A stretch of DNA of 64,000 bases from an uncultured Armatimonadota bacterium (GTDB lineage: Bacteria > Armatimonadota > Fimbriimonadia > Fimbriimonadales > Fimbriimonadaceae): the NCBI GenBank assembly GCA_903927025.1, contig CAIYLG010000019.1:61795-125794 (forward strand), in the 5' to 3' direction. Each line of letters opens with the position of its first letter. Position 1 is the stretch's first letter. Positions 7,867 to 15,717 of the stretch are shown here, piece after piece. A program made the translations under genes and the position numbers. The notes below the pieces were generated by a model. That model ran no database searches. It saw only the letters and a program-made list of their open reading frames with translations, and had not been told where the DNA came from.

Positions 7867-8870
7867 GCAACTCGGATAACGATTTTCCCGAAGTGGGCGG
7901 CCGACTCAAGGAGTCGAAGTGCCTTCGGCGCCTCTTCGAACCCAAAGACTTCGCCAATTACGGGTTGAATGTTGTTCGTTGAGATAGCTCGATTCATCGC
8001 CGCGAACATCTCTACCGAGCCAACATAAATGCCCCGCATCTCGATCGCCTTGTGGAGAATCATGGTCGTGGGCACCTCTGCCTTCACACCTGAGAGCACC
8101 CCGATCACCTCTACTCGGCCGCCAAATCGAACCGCATCGAGCGATTGAGCAAGGGTCTCCGCTCCCCCGACTTCTATCACACGGTCAACCCCACCTCCTG
8201 TGAGGTTTCGCACATCTTTGCCCCAGTGGGGATGAAGTCGGTAATTCACGCCAGAGGCGGCACCGAGGGAGATCGCTCGGGCCAGCTTTTCATCGCTGCT
8301 GGAGGTCACCACAACGCTGGCACCGGCTGCCACTGCAAATTGAAGCGCGAAGATGGACACACCACCGGTTCCCTGCACCAGCACGCTCTCTCCCGGCTGG
8401 AGGGGATCCTTTGCGAACAGGGCGTTCCAAGCAGTTACCCCTGCGCACGGAAGGGTCGCCGCCTCCTCAAATGTCAGGTGCTCCGGGATAGGCACGGCCG
8501 CTTCGGCCCGAAGGACCATTTGCTCCGCCAAGGTGCCGGGAAGGGGGCCACCCAAGGCTCCTCGAGCCTTTTCGTGACTGTATCGGCCGCAAATCCAGGA
8601 TTGAAAGAACGCACCAGCGACCCGGTCCCCAACTTTGAGTCCTGTGACCCCTTCTCCCAACTTCGAAACCACTCCGGCTCCATCTGAAAGCGGGATCAGA
8701 GGCAGCGGCATTCGGCCGTCATAGAGTCCTTCCACCATCAGCAGATCCCGATAGTTGAGCGACGCGGCCTTCAGATCCACCAGAACCTCGCCATAACCTG
8801 GCTCCGGTGCTGGAACCTCGGCCATGCGCAAACCGTCTTGACCAAACTCCTGAATTTGAAATGCCTTCAT
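7863..8870 (-). CDS. Quinone oxidoreductase-like zinc-free MDR family protein
   Basis: A ~335-residue medium-chain dehydrogenase/reductase. The N-terminal GroES-like domain contains AASLNYRDLLMVEG and SDGAGVVSKLGEGVTGLKVGDRV, then the Rossmann motif GTGGVSIFALQFAVAAGA near residue 170. The catalytic and structural zinc cysteines of alcohol dehydrogenases are absent, which places it with NADPH:quinone oxidoreductases. It probably reduces quinones or alpha,beta-unsaturated carbonyls using NADPH. ATG 8870 directly follows AGGTGAGG; the track start at 8876 is a GTG two codons upstream and equally possible. Confidence 0.82.
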   Translation of the reverse strand: MKAFQIQEFGQDGLRMAEVPAPEPGYGEVLVDLKAASLNYRDLLMVEGLYDGRMPLPLIPLSDGAGVVSKLGEGVTGLKVGDRVAGAFFQSWICGRYSHEKARGALGGPLPGTLAEQMVLRAEAAVPIPEHLTFEEAATLPCAGVTAWNALFAKDPLQPGESVLVQGTGGVSIFALQFAVAAGASVVVTSSSDEKLARAISLGAASGVNYRLHPHWGKDVRNLTGGGVDRVIEVGGAETLAQSLDAVRFGGRVEVIGVLSGVKAEVPTTMILHKAIEMRGIYVGSVEMFAAMNRAISTNNIQPVIGEVFGFEEAPKALRLLESAAHFGKIVIRVA

Positions 8871-8958
8871 CCTCACCTGAACCTACGACTGGGGATCATC
8901 CCATGTCACCCGGGGCGTAGTAAAGCGATACACTAGCCTCCAAGCTTCCACCAACCTT

Positions 8959-9879
8959 ATGAACTCCATCCAACTTAAACGCAATGCCAAGCTGCTTGGC
9001 GCGATTGCCCTGCTGTTTTCTGCGGCGGCATTCTCATCGGCACAGGCTCCCAAAGCGGCCGTCGCCACCAAGAAGTGCCTGTTCTGGAAAGCAGTTTCCG
9101 GAACAAACGTCGTCTATCTGCTGGGTAGCATCCACCTGGCATCCAACGCCGTCTATCCGCTCCCAAAACCGATTGACGACGCATTTGCCGCTTCAAAGTC
9201 GATGGTCGTGGAAGTAGACGTCAATAAGCTGGATCCAGCTTCAGTGACGCAGTATTTGGCCAAGGGCGCCTACACCGATGGAGACACGCTTTGGAAGCAC
9301 CTAAAGCCTGAGACCACTGCGAAAGTGAAGAAGTTCCTCGCCGCGCAGGACATGCCTGCGGACTTTGTGGGGAGCCTTAAGCCATGGTTGGCTGGTGTCA
9401 TGTTGCCCCTCATCCCAATGATGAAAGCGGGCGCCAACAACGACAACGGCATCGACAAGCACTTCCTGGACCTTGCCCAGGGCAAGAAGAAGATTGAGCA
9501 GGCAGAGACGGCAGAATTCCAGTTCAAGCTGCTCTCCTCCGTTCCAGATAGCCTAGGCGACATCTATGTGAACTACTGTGTTGGCGAGACCGAGAAGGGC
9601 AAAACGGAAGACCTCAAGCTCGAAAAGCTTTGGCTCTCGGGCGATGACGAAATGCTCCAGAAGGTGATGTCTCAATACCCCAAGGAGTTGGAGCCGTTGA
9701 TGAACTCGCTTCTGCGAGATCGAAACCCGCATATGGCGGACGTGGCCGAGAAATATCTCAAGACCGGCGGCGGCCCCTGCTTCTTTGTCGTAGGAGCCGC
9801 ACACCTCGTTGGGCCAACTGGCGTTGTCGCGATTCTTCAGAAGCGCGGCTACACCATCACCCGAGTGCAGCCAAACTAG
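8959..9879 (+). CDS. TraB/GumN family protein with signal peptide
   Basis: A 306-residue protein with a signal peptide ([19 protein letters not shown]). The mature part begins with [23 protein letters not shown], the hallmark of TraB/GumN proteins, and includes [11 protein letters not shown] and the C-terminal [22 protein letters not shown]. The paired GSIH and GAAH motifs are thought to form a metal-dependent hydrolase or protease-like site in this family, acting outside the cytoplasm. A specific substrate is not known. The stop codon shares a CTAG palindrome with the stop of the convergent araA. Confidence 0.85.
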   Translation: MNSIQLKRNAKLLGAIALLFSAAAFSSAQAPKAAVATKKCLFWKAVSGTNVVYLLGSIHLASNAVYPLPKPIDDAFAASKSMVVEVDVNKLDPASVTQYLAKGAYTDGDTLWKHLKPETTAKVKKFLAAQDMPADFVGSLKPWLAGVMLPLIPMMKAGANNDNGIDKHFLDLAQGKKKIEQAETAEFQFKLLSSVPDSLGDIYVNYCVGETEKGKTEDLKLEKLWLSGDDEMLQKVMSQYPKELEPLMNSLLRDRNPHMADVAEKYLKTGGGPCFFVVGAAHLVGPTGVVAILQKRGYTITRVQPN

Positions 9880-11378
9880 CTGCCGATCGCTGGGGCGAGA
9901 TGATAGTACAGCTCGTTCCAGCGCAGTTCATTGCGGTACGTGTCCAAATTGGTGTTTTTGTCGATCACCACGATTTCGATGCCGGCAATCTCGGCAAAGT
10001 CCCGCATGTGCGCCGTCGTCACCGAGTAGCTGTAACCGGTATGGTGCGCTCCGCCTGAATAGATCCACGCCGCCAAGGCAGTCTTAAAGCTCGGCTCGCA
10101 CTCCCACAGCGCACGCGCAACAGGCAACTTGGGCAGAGGCTGAGTTGGGGCTACCGCGTTGACCTCATTGATGATCAATCGGAACCGGTTGCCCAAATCG
10201 ACCAGTGATGCGTTGATGGCCGGCCCTGTTTGGGCATCGAACACGAGGCGGACAGGATCAGACTTGCCGCCAATTCCCAGAGGATGAATCTCCAGCTTTG
10301 GCTTGTGGCTGGCGATGGTTGGGCAGATCTCCAGCATGTGAGCACCCAGTACCTGCGGGTGGGCTGGGTCCATGTGATAGGTGTAGTCCTCCATAAAGGA
10401 CGTGCCGCCGCCAATGCCCTCTCCCACCTGCTTCATAAAGCGCAGGAGAGCCGCCGTCTTCCAGTCACCTTCCGCACCAAATCCATACCCCTTCGCCATT
10501 AGCCGCTGGGAAGCGAGACCGGGAAGCTGGTCGAGACCGTGGAGGTCTTCAAACGTGGTGGTGAAGCCCTTGAATCCACCCGATTTAAGGAACGACTCAA
10601 TGCCGAGCTCCTGTCTAGCGCCGTAGCGTAGCGCCTCATGCCGTGCGCCTCCTTTACGGAGTTCGGGAGACACATCGTAAATCTCTTCGTACTCGGCGGA
10701 CAACGCGTCGATATCGGCATCGGAGACACCGTTGAGTACCTTCACGAGGTCGCCGACACCGTAGCCGTTGACGGAGAACCCGAACTTGATCTCTGCGGAA
10801 ACTTTGTTGCCTTCGGTAACGGAAACCTCGCGCATGTTGTCTCCGAAGCGGCAGAAACGTCCGCCCTGGAGGTCATGCCATGCGCGGACCACACGGGTCC
10901 ATGCCCCGAGACTCGCAAGGGTTTCTGAGTCCGACCAGTGACCCACCACGACCTTTCGAGGCAGCCGCAGGCGGGTGTGCAGGAACCCGGCCTCTCGGTC
11001 TCCATGGGCAGCCTGGTTGAGGTTCATGAAGTCCATATCGATCTCCGACCAGGGCAGATCGCGATTGAACTGGGTATGGAGGTGCGCCACCGGTTTTTTC
11101 AGTGAGGTAAGGCCGCCGATCCACATCTTGGCGGGGGAGAAGGTGTGCATCCAAAGGATGAGGCCCGCGCAGTTGGGTGAAGAGTTTGCCTCGATGCAAA
11201 GGCTGCGCACGGCGGCAGGATCCGTGAGCACCGGCTTGAATACGACCTTAAGCGGAATCTCAGGCGCGGCATCCAGCGCTGCCGCAATCTTTTGCGAGTT
11301 GACAGCGACCTGCCGAAGAGTCTCGTCTCCGTAGAGATGCTGACTGCCAGTGACAAACCAAACTTCGATGCATTCCAT
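9876..11378 (-). CDS. araA: L-arabinose isomerase
   Basis: From ATG 11378 the protein is 500 residues, the same length as E. coli AraA. It begins [17 protein letters not shown], a family signature. The metal-binding and catalytic segments are present in order: [13 protein letters not shown] near residue 303, FMEDYTYH near 330, a His in [10 protein letters not shown] and [10 protein letters not shown] near 446. The enzyme converts L-arabinose to L-ribulose in the cytoplasm with Mn2+. AGGAGC precedes ATG 11378, so the track start at 11405 is rejected. No araB or araD is adjacent. The GH51 gene and sugar ABC operon near 36-40 kb are likely sources of its substrate. Confidence 0.95.
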   Translation of the reverse strand: MECIEVWFVTGSQHLYGDETLRQVAVNSQKIAAALDAAPEIPLKVVFKPVLTDPAAVRSLCIEANSSPNCAGLILWMHTFSPAKMWIGGLTSLKKPVAHLHTQFNRDLPWSEIDMDFMNLNQAAHGDREAGFLHTRLRLPRKVVVGHWSDSETLASLGAWTRVVRAWHDLQGGRFCRFGDNMREVSVTEGNKVSAEIKFGFSVNGYGVGDLVKVLNGVSDADIDALSAEYEEIYDVSPELRKGGARHEALRYGARQELGIESFLKSGGFKGFTTTFEDLHGLDQLPGLASQRLMAKGYGFGAEGDWKTAALLRFMKQVGEGIGGGTSFMEDYTYHMDPAHPQVLGAHMLEICPTIASHKPKLEIHPLGIGGKSDPVRLVFDAQTGPAINASLVDLGNRFRLIINEVNAVAPTQPLPKLPVARALWECEPSFKTALAAWIYSGGAHHTGYSYSVTTAHMRDFAEIAGIEIVVIDKNTNLDTYRNELRWNELYYHLAPAIGS

Positions 11379-11416
11379 GTGTGCTCCTGAGATCGTCCGC
11401 AGCAAGCGTGCCGGGC

Positions 11417-11438
11417 TATATTCCCTTCACGGAATATA
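11417..11438 (-). promoter_or_regulatory. Perfect inverted repeat upstream of araA (candidate operator)
   Basis: TATATTCC and GGAATATA form a perfect 8+8 bp inverted repeat with a 6-base spacer, 39 bases upstream of the araA start in an otherwise GC-rich gap. The size and position suit a dimeric repressor site overlapping the promoter. The regulator is not identified, and I did not find the same palindrome upstream of the GH51 operon. Confidence 0.55.
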
Positions 11439-11469
11439 CTTGATTGCGGGTGTCATCTGCCTTGTTTAC

Positions 11470-13158
11470 CTAACCAAACAGCGAGCTGGGCATCGCTGGC
11501 CCACCTAGCATTTCTCTCGCGTTCGAGAGCGCGCTCTCGGTGATCACATCCCCGGCGACCATGCGGGCGATCTCTTCCACTCGCTCGTCGTAGGAGAGCT
11601 GGCGGACTCGGGTGAGCACGCGGCCGGCGGATTCCACCTTTTCAATACGGAAATGCGTGGTCGCCCTGCTTGCGAGCTGAGGCAGGTGGCTGATGACAAG
11701 GATTTGATAGTGTTGGGCCAGTTCTTCGAGCTTTTTCGCCACAGTTGCTGCCGCCCGGCCTCCGAGCCCGGTGTCCACTTCATCAAAGATCAGCGTAGGA
11801 ACGCCTGCTTTGCCTGCCAGCGCGGTCTTGATCGCCAGCATCACCCGGCTGATTTCGCCGCCGCTGGCGATCTTGCCGAGTGGTCGTGGCACCTCTCCAG
11901 CGTTGGCAGAGAAGAAAAACTCCACGGTATCGCACCCGTCCGCATCGGCAGGCTTCTGCTTGAAGTCGACTTCGAATAGGGCGCGATCCATTGCCAGATC
12001 CCGGAGCTGCTCCTGGACCAGACCGCTGAACTCGGCTGCCCTTCCCTTTCGCAGATCGGATAGCTTCTTGGCCGCTTTCTCCAACTCTGATTCTGCCTTT
12101 GAGACGCCGGCGGCGAGTTCTTCTTCGCTTGCTTCAGAGTCTTCGAGGAGATCCAGTTCGGACTTGGCTGTGTGCAGGTACGCGAGGATGGCGACTTCGT
12201 CCTCACCATATTTGCGCCGGAGCCGCTTGATCGCGTCAATTCGGTCTGCGACCAGGTCCAGCTGGCCCGGGTCCGCCTCAAGACCCTCCGCGTACTGGCG
12301 AAGGCCATGGACGCCATCTTCGGCAAGAATCAGCGCTTCGCGAAGGGGAGCCAGGCGCTCTTCCAGCGTCGCGTCGAAGCGGACGCAGTCCTCCAGCGCC
12401 TTCACCGCGGTTCCCAACAGATCGATGGCGCAGTTCTCTTGGTCGCTCACCGCTTCAAGGGCGCCGAAGGATGCGGTCGCCAGCTTCTCCATGTGCTTGA
12501 GGCGAGAGAGCTGCGTTTCGAGTTCCTCAAGTTCTCCCGGCAACGGGTTGACCGACTCAATTTCGTTGACCTGGAACCGCAGAAGGTCGAGACGATGCTC
12601 TCGATCTCTCATCCCGGCACGCAGCGCCAGAAGCTTCTTCCGTGCCTGCTCCGCCTCAAGGTGGCGGGCGGCAACCTCTACCTTGAGCAGATCGACTGGC
12701 TCGCCAATCCAAAGATCCAAATAGTTGATATGGCGGAAGGAATCCAGAAGGCTCTGATGGTCGTGCTGACCGTGCAGATCCACGAGAACCTGACCAAGCT
12801 GTTTTAGGGCAGAGACCGGGATCATCTTGCTGTTGACCCGGCACTGTGAGCGCCCCTCCGCGAATACTTCCCGCTGGATATAGAGGAGGCCGTCTTCCAA
12901 AACGATGCCGAGTTCGGCGCACTTATCGGCTGCTGTCTTCTCGGTGGAAAGGTCAAGAACCACGTTGACGGACGCCCGGGGTGCACCGGTACGAACGAGT
13001 TCCGCGTCTGCACGCTCGCCGAGGGCAAGCTCGATCGCATCAATGAGCAGCGACTTGCCCGCGCCAGTCTCACCCGTGAGCACGGTGAAACCGGGTCCGA
13101 GCTGGATGTTGGCGCGCTCGATGATGGCGAGCTGTTCGACGGTCAGTTCAACAATCAT
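11470..13158 (-). CDS. recN: DNA repair ATPase RecN
   Basis: A 562-residue SMC-like ATPase of normal RecN length. It starts MIVELTVEQLAIIERA and carries the Walker A motif TGETGAGKSLLIDAIELALGERA near residue 30. A Glu-rich coiled coil occupies the middle. The ABC signature IASGGEISRVMLAIK lies near residue 430 and Walker B TLIFDEVDTGLGGRAA near 456, followed by VISHLPQLAS. RecN holds broken DNA ends together and assists recombinational repair in the cytoplasm. It lies downstream of the rpmG-rpmF pair, separated by a terminator, so it probably has its own promoter in that gap. Confidence 0.95.
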   Translation of the reverse strand: MIVELTVEQLAIIERANIQLGPGFTVLTGETGAGKSLLIDAIELALGERADAELVRTGAPRASVNVVLDLSTEKTAADKCAELGIVLEDGLLYIQREVFAEGRSQCRVNSKMIPVSALKQLGQVLVDLHGQHDHQSLLDSFRHINYLDLWIGEPVDLLKVEVAARHLEAEQARKKLLALRAGMRDREHRLDLLRFQVNEIESVNPLPGELEELETQLSRLKHMEKLATASFGALEAVSDQENCAIDLLGTAVKALEDCVRFDATLEERLAPLREALILAEDGVHGLRQYAEGLEADPGQLDLVADRIDAIKRLRRKYGEDEVAILAYLHTAKSELDLLEDSEASEEELAAGVSKAESELEKAAKKLSDLRKGRAAEFSGLVQEQLRDLAMDRALFEVDFKQKPADADGCDTVEFFFSANAGEVPRPLGKIASGGEISRVMLAIKTALAGKAGVPTLIFDEVDTGLGGRAAATVAKKLEELAQHYQILVISHLPQLASRATTHFRIEKVESAGRVLTRVRQLSYDERVEEIARMVAGDVITESALSNAREMLGGPAMPSSLFG

Positions 13159-13185
13159 AGTTGGCAGAGAGGGGGTGAGGACGCC

Positions 13186-13222
13186 AAAGAAAAAGGTCGC
13201 TCATCCTTTAGGACGAGCGACC
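13186..13222 (-). terminator. Rho-independent terminator of rpmG-rpmF
   Basis: On the minus strand, GGTCGCTCGTCC and GGATGAGCGACC form a 12-position stem with one mismatch and a TAAA loop, followed directly by CTTTTTCTTT. It lies about 30 bases after the rpmF stop and before recN. Confidence 0.85.
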
Positions 13223-13252
13223 CCGTTGGAAGGAACCTTGAAGGTTCTTTCG

Positions 13253-13435
13253 TTAATCTTTGAAGCCTGGCAGTCGGCGACCCTTATAGTAGCCGTCTGG
13301 AGTGGCGCATCCACGAAGCACGTATGGCTCGCCGCCAATCTGCTTGTTGACCTGAATCTCAGGCAGGATGGCAACGTAATTGGTGCGTCGGAGAGCGGTT
13401 CGCTGGTGACTGTGTCGTCGTTTTGGATTAGGCAT
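13253..13435 (-). CDS. rpmF: 50S ribosomal protein bL32
   Basis: A 60-residue basic protein beginning [20 protein letters not shown], a clear bL32 start, and ending GYYKGRRLPGFKD, with the conserved GYYKGR. Only one Cys remains, so the usual zinc ribbon is missing and this is the zinc-free form. It is a structural protein of the large ribosomal subunit. The ATG overlaps the rpmG stop in TAATG, so the two are translationally coupled. The track start at 13561 runs through rpmG and is wrong. Confidence 0.9.
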   Translation of the reverse strand: MPNPKRRHSHQRTALRRTNYVAILPEIQVNKQIGGEPYVLRGCATPDGYYKGRRLPGFKD

Positions 13436-13602
13436 TACTTCTTCTCCCGGTGCAGCGTGTGCTTGCGCAGTCGCGGGTTGTACTTCATGATCTCCAAGCG
13501 CTCGGTGGTGTTTCGCTTGTTCTTGGTCGTCGTGTAGTAATTCTTGCCGTCGACGGTGCACACGACTCTAATAATTTCTCTGGCTTCGGCTTTCTTGGCC
13601 AT
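13435..13602 (-). CDS. rpmG: 50S ribosomal protein bL33
   Basis: A 55-residue protein absent from the ORF track because of its size. It reads [19 protein letters not shown], then [35 protein letters not shown]. The TTKN, KYNP and KHTLHRE segments are characteristic of bL33. The zinc-binding CxxC pairs are absent, as in the C-minus type. AGAGGA lies 8 bases before ATG 13602. It is the first gene of a two-gene ribosomal operon with rpmF, ending at a terminator before recN. Confidence 0.92.
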   Translation of the reverse strand: MAKKAEAREIIRVVCTVDGKNYYTTTKNKRNTTERLEIMKYNPRLRKHTLHREKK

Positions 13603-13656
13603 GTTCTTGGTCCTCTTCCGCCGTCATACTGGCGATAACCGCCGGACAGCCTGAGA

Positions 13657-13686
13657 ATTATGACCAACTCCCCTGCCCTTTTGCAA
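13657..13686 (-). promoter_or_regulatory. Candidate sigma-70-type promoter for rpmG-rpmF
   Basis: On the minus strand TTGCAA (13681-13686) and CATAAT (13657-13662) are separated by 18 bases, about 55 bases upstream of the rpmG ATG. Each hexamer matches the consensus at four or five positions. Confidence 0.5.
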
Positions 13687-13733
13687 CGGCAGCCGAGTGG
13701 TAATGGCGAAAGAGACCTCATTCCGCCCCCGTG

Positions 13734-14651
13734 CTACCAAGCACGAGCCCGGTTGGAGCTCCAATTGAGCAGCCACCTTCTCGATGCGACGCGCATCGCG
13801 TTCTTTTCAACCGACTGAATTCTTGCTGGTTCTTCAAGGACGAACGGCTGGCCCATATGGCTTCTCTCAAACTTGATCCCTCGCCACCGCATCGGCCCGT
13901 CAAACTCTGCAACCGCGATCCAGCCATCCAGAACCGTTAGCGGGAGCTGTTTCACATCCATAACTGTCGTCTTTGCATTCCGATCTCGATACGTCTTTCC
14001 TGAAAACCGACTGAACACCGGCTCCTCCTTTGAGCTCAAACCGATCTCATTAATGTTCGACAATTTGAACGTGATGCTGTCCCTTCGCCGAATGGCCACC
14101 GTTTCCTTGGGTCCCGCCATCACGCAGATCCAGGCCGGGGATACGTCGACAAAGCTTGGCGGATGCGATAGGGTCAGCACGAGGTTGGTGCTTCCCCGCA
14201 TAAAGACCTTAGATGGATACGTGTCTGCCGCCGACCAGGCGCAAATCAGATCCTTCGATTGGTAAAGCCTTACATTGAGCGGTGTCACTTGACCAGGAAA
14301 GGTTGCCCGGAACGCCTTCTCTGCCTCGCTACCGTAGATTGGGGCCCCGTTGCGAACGCCCGAGATGAGTTGAGGGCTTAGATCCTGCTTCAAATGCATT
14401 TGCAGGTCAACACGGAACACGCCGCTGCCCTTGGCATGCGTATCCACCCAGATCCCGTTCGCGAAGGCGACATTGGGCGTAAAGAACGTCTCTTCCACCT
14501 GATAGAGCGACTTCGCGACGCTTTCCACCGGCATATCCACCGTCCCGATGTGCCCCCAGAACTTGAGAAGCCAAAGGTTCATGAGAGGTACGGCGATCAT
14601 CGTTGCGATTCTCTTTGGCAGATTGCCTCTCCAAGTGTAATGAATTGGCAC
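13734..14651 (-). CDS. Hypothetical protein with possible N-terminal membrane segment
   Basis: A 305-residue protein I do not recognise. The N-terminus is MPIHYTWRGNLPKRIATM followed by a short hydrophobic stretch (IAVPLMNLWLLKFWG) that could anchor it or serve as a signal. The rest looks soluble with many beta-prone segments (VFRVDLQMHL, NLVLTLSHPPSFVDV, SITFKLSNI). No catalytic motif is evident. It lies between the rpmG promoter and the tRNA-Leu gene, and is transcribed toward rpmG with only a short gap, so some read-through is possible. Confidence 0.6.
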   Translation of the reverse strand: MPIHYTWRGNLPKRIATMIAVPLMNLWLLKFWGHIGTVDMPVESVAKSLYQVEETFFTPNVAFANGIWVDTHAKGSGVFRVDLQMHLKQDLSPQLISGVRNGAPIYGSEAEKAFRATFPGQVTPLNVRLYQSKDLICAWSAADTYPSKVFMRGSTNLVLTLSHPPSFVDVSPAWICVMAGPKETVAIRRRDSITFKLSNINEIGLSSKEEPVFSRFSGKTYRDRNAKTTVMDVKQLPLTVLDGWIAVAEFDGPMRWRGIKFERSHMGQPFVLEEPARIQSVEKNAMRVASRRWLLNWSSNRARAW

Positions 14652-14710
14652 AAAAAGCGTGCGTTCAATCTGAATCTCAACCGCCGCAACCGTGCCCCTA
14701 GCCCCATCGG

Positions 14711-14716
14711 TATAAT
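14711..14716 (+). promoter_or_regulatory. Probable -10 element of the tRNA-Leu gene
   Basis: A perfect TATAAT lies 10 bases before the 5' end of tRNA-Leu. No clear -35 hexamer is visible at the usual spacing. Confidence 0.5.
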
Positions 14717-14726
14717 TTCACCGCCT

Positions 14727-14812
14727 GCCCGGGTGGTGGAATGGTAGACACAGGGGACTTAAAATCCCTTGATCGTAAGATCGTGTGGGTTCGAATCCCA
14801 TCCCGGGTACCA
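14727..14812 (+). tRNA. tRNA-Leu (anticodon UAA)
   Basis: An 86-nt class II tRNA. The acceptor stem GCCCGGG pairs with CCCGGGT (one G-U at the end). The anticodon stem GGGGA/TCCCT encloses the loop CTTAAAA with anticodon TAA. A long variable arm (GATCGTAAGATC) is typical of Leu. The T arm is GTGGGTTCGAATCCCAT, and the CCA end is encoded. No other tRNA was seen in the window. Confidence 0.96.
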
Positions 14813-14999
14813 GATAGCCTGATTCGCCAAAGGCGGGTCAGGCAATCTGGCATTCGGGGTCGGTGAGAAACGCACTTGTGGGCTGAGCGGAGCGAAGTGC
14901 CGCCGAATCCAGTGAGGAAAATTCGCAAAGAGAAATGGCAATCTCACCTGGAAAACAAAGCCGACATCCTGCGGCAGCCCCGTGGTATACCTGGCTCCC

Positions 15000-15578
15000 A
15001 TGGAAGACCAGAACGAAGTGGATCCGGAGTCGACCGCCAACCCTGACTTCGAGCGGCTGGAGGATGAGCTCCAGGTATTCGAGCTCATGATCGCGGGTTA
15101 TGTTGGAAGCATCTTGCGGGCAGCAAGGTTGATCCCTGAGGACAAGTGGAACTGGAGCTTTTCTGAACGCACCCCCACCGCGCGCGAGGTTTGCGAGCAT
15201 ACGTTTGTGTGGCTGTGGTGCGATCGCCAGCAGCTGACGGTGGCGGATCGCCGGCTTCACAAACCAACCCCCAATCTCCCGGCCGATCGTGAGTCCATGA
15301 TCCGAATACTGGAGCAGGAGAGCCTCGCCTGGCGGCGATTGGTCAGGTCCCTAAAGCCCGACGAACTGAACCAAGAGCGAGAGCCTTGGGAGGGCGAGCA
15401 GCGACTCGTAAGGTCGTTCCTGTTCCATATGGGGCAGCACGTGATCTACAAGGCTGGGCAGATTTGGATGCTTGCCTTCGACCTCGACCCGGATAGCCCA
15501 GGTGCGTACGACGCTCCCTATCCGAACCGACTCTACGGCTTCTCCGATGCTGCGCCATGGCCAGCACCCAGAGCCTAG
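15000..15578 (+). CDS. DinB-like four-helix protein
   Basis: From ATG 15000 the protein has 192 residues. It is mostly helical, with IAGYVGSILRAARLIPEDKWNWS near the start, an EVCEHTFVWLWCDRQQL segment and FLFHMGQHVIYKAGQIWML near the end. The three regions each supply a His in the positions expected for the metal-binding bundle of the DinB/YfiT superfamily. Members include thiol S-transferases and proteins of unknown role; no substrate can be given. A GTG at 14982 is an alternative start. A perfect hairpin follows the stop. Confidence 0.6.
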   Translation: MEDQNEVDPESTANPDFERLEDELQVFELMIAGYVGSILRAARLIPEDKWNWSFSERTPTAREVCEHTFVWLWCDRQQLTVADRRLHKPTPNLPADRESMIRILEQESLAWRRLVRSLKPDELNQEREPWEGEQRLVRSFLFHMGQHVIYKAGQIWMLAFDLDPDSPGAYDAPYPNRLYGFSDAAPWPAPRA

Positions 15579-15597
15579 AGTTCGTTTCAAATTTGCA

Positions 15598-15627
15598 AAG
15601 ATCCTGCGGAGCCATCCGCAGGATCTT
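15598..15627. terminator. Perfect 12-bp hairpin after the DinB-like gene
   Basis: AAGATCCTGCGG pairs perfectly with CCGCAGGATCTT around a 6-base loop, 20 bases after the stop. No T-tract follows on the plus strand, so it may be a weak or factor-dependent terminator. Confidence 0.55.
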
Positions 15628-15717
15628 ATTGACGCCCGAGCCGCATTTCGACGGGGTAGAAGCACGCAAGATCCTCCGTGGGTGATGACCCCAACGGTCG
15701 CCTTCATACAAACCCGC

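Noticed and set aside
11771-12724. 317-codon plus-strand ORF, very Ser/Arg-rich
   Set aside because: Antisense shadow of recN; composition is typical of a reverse-frame artefact.
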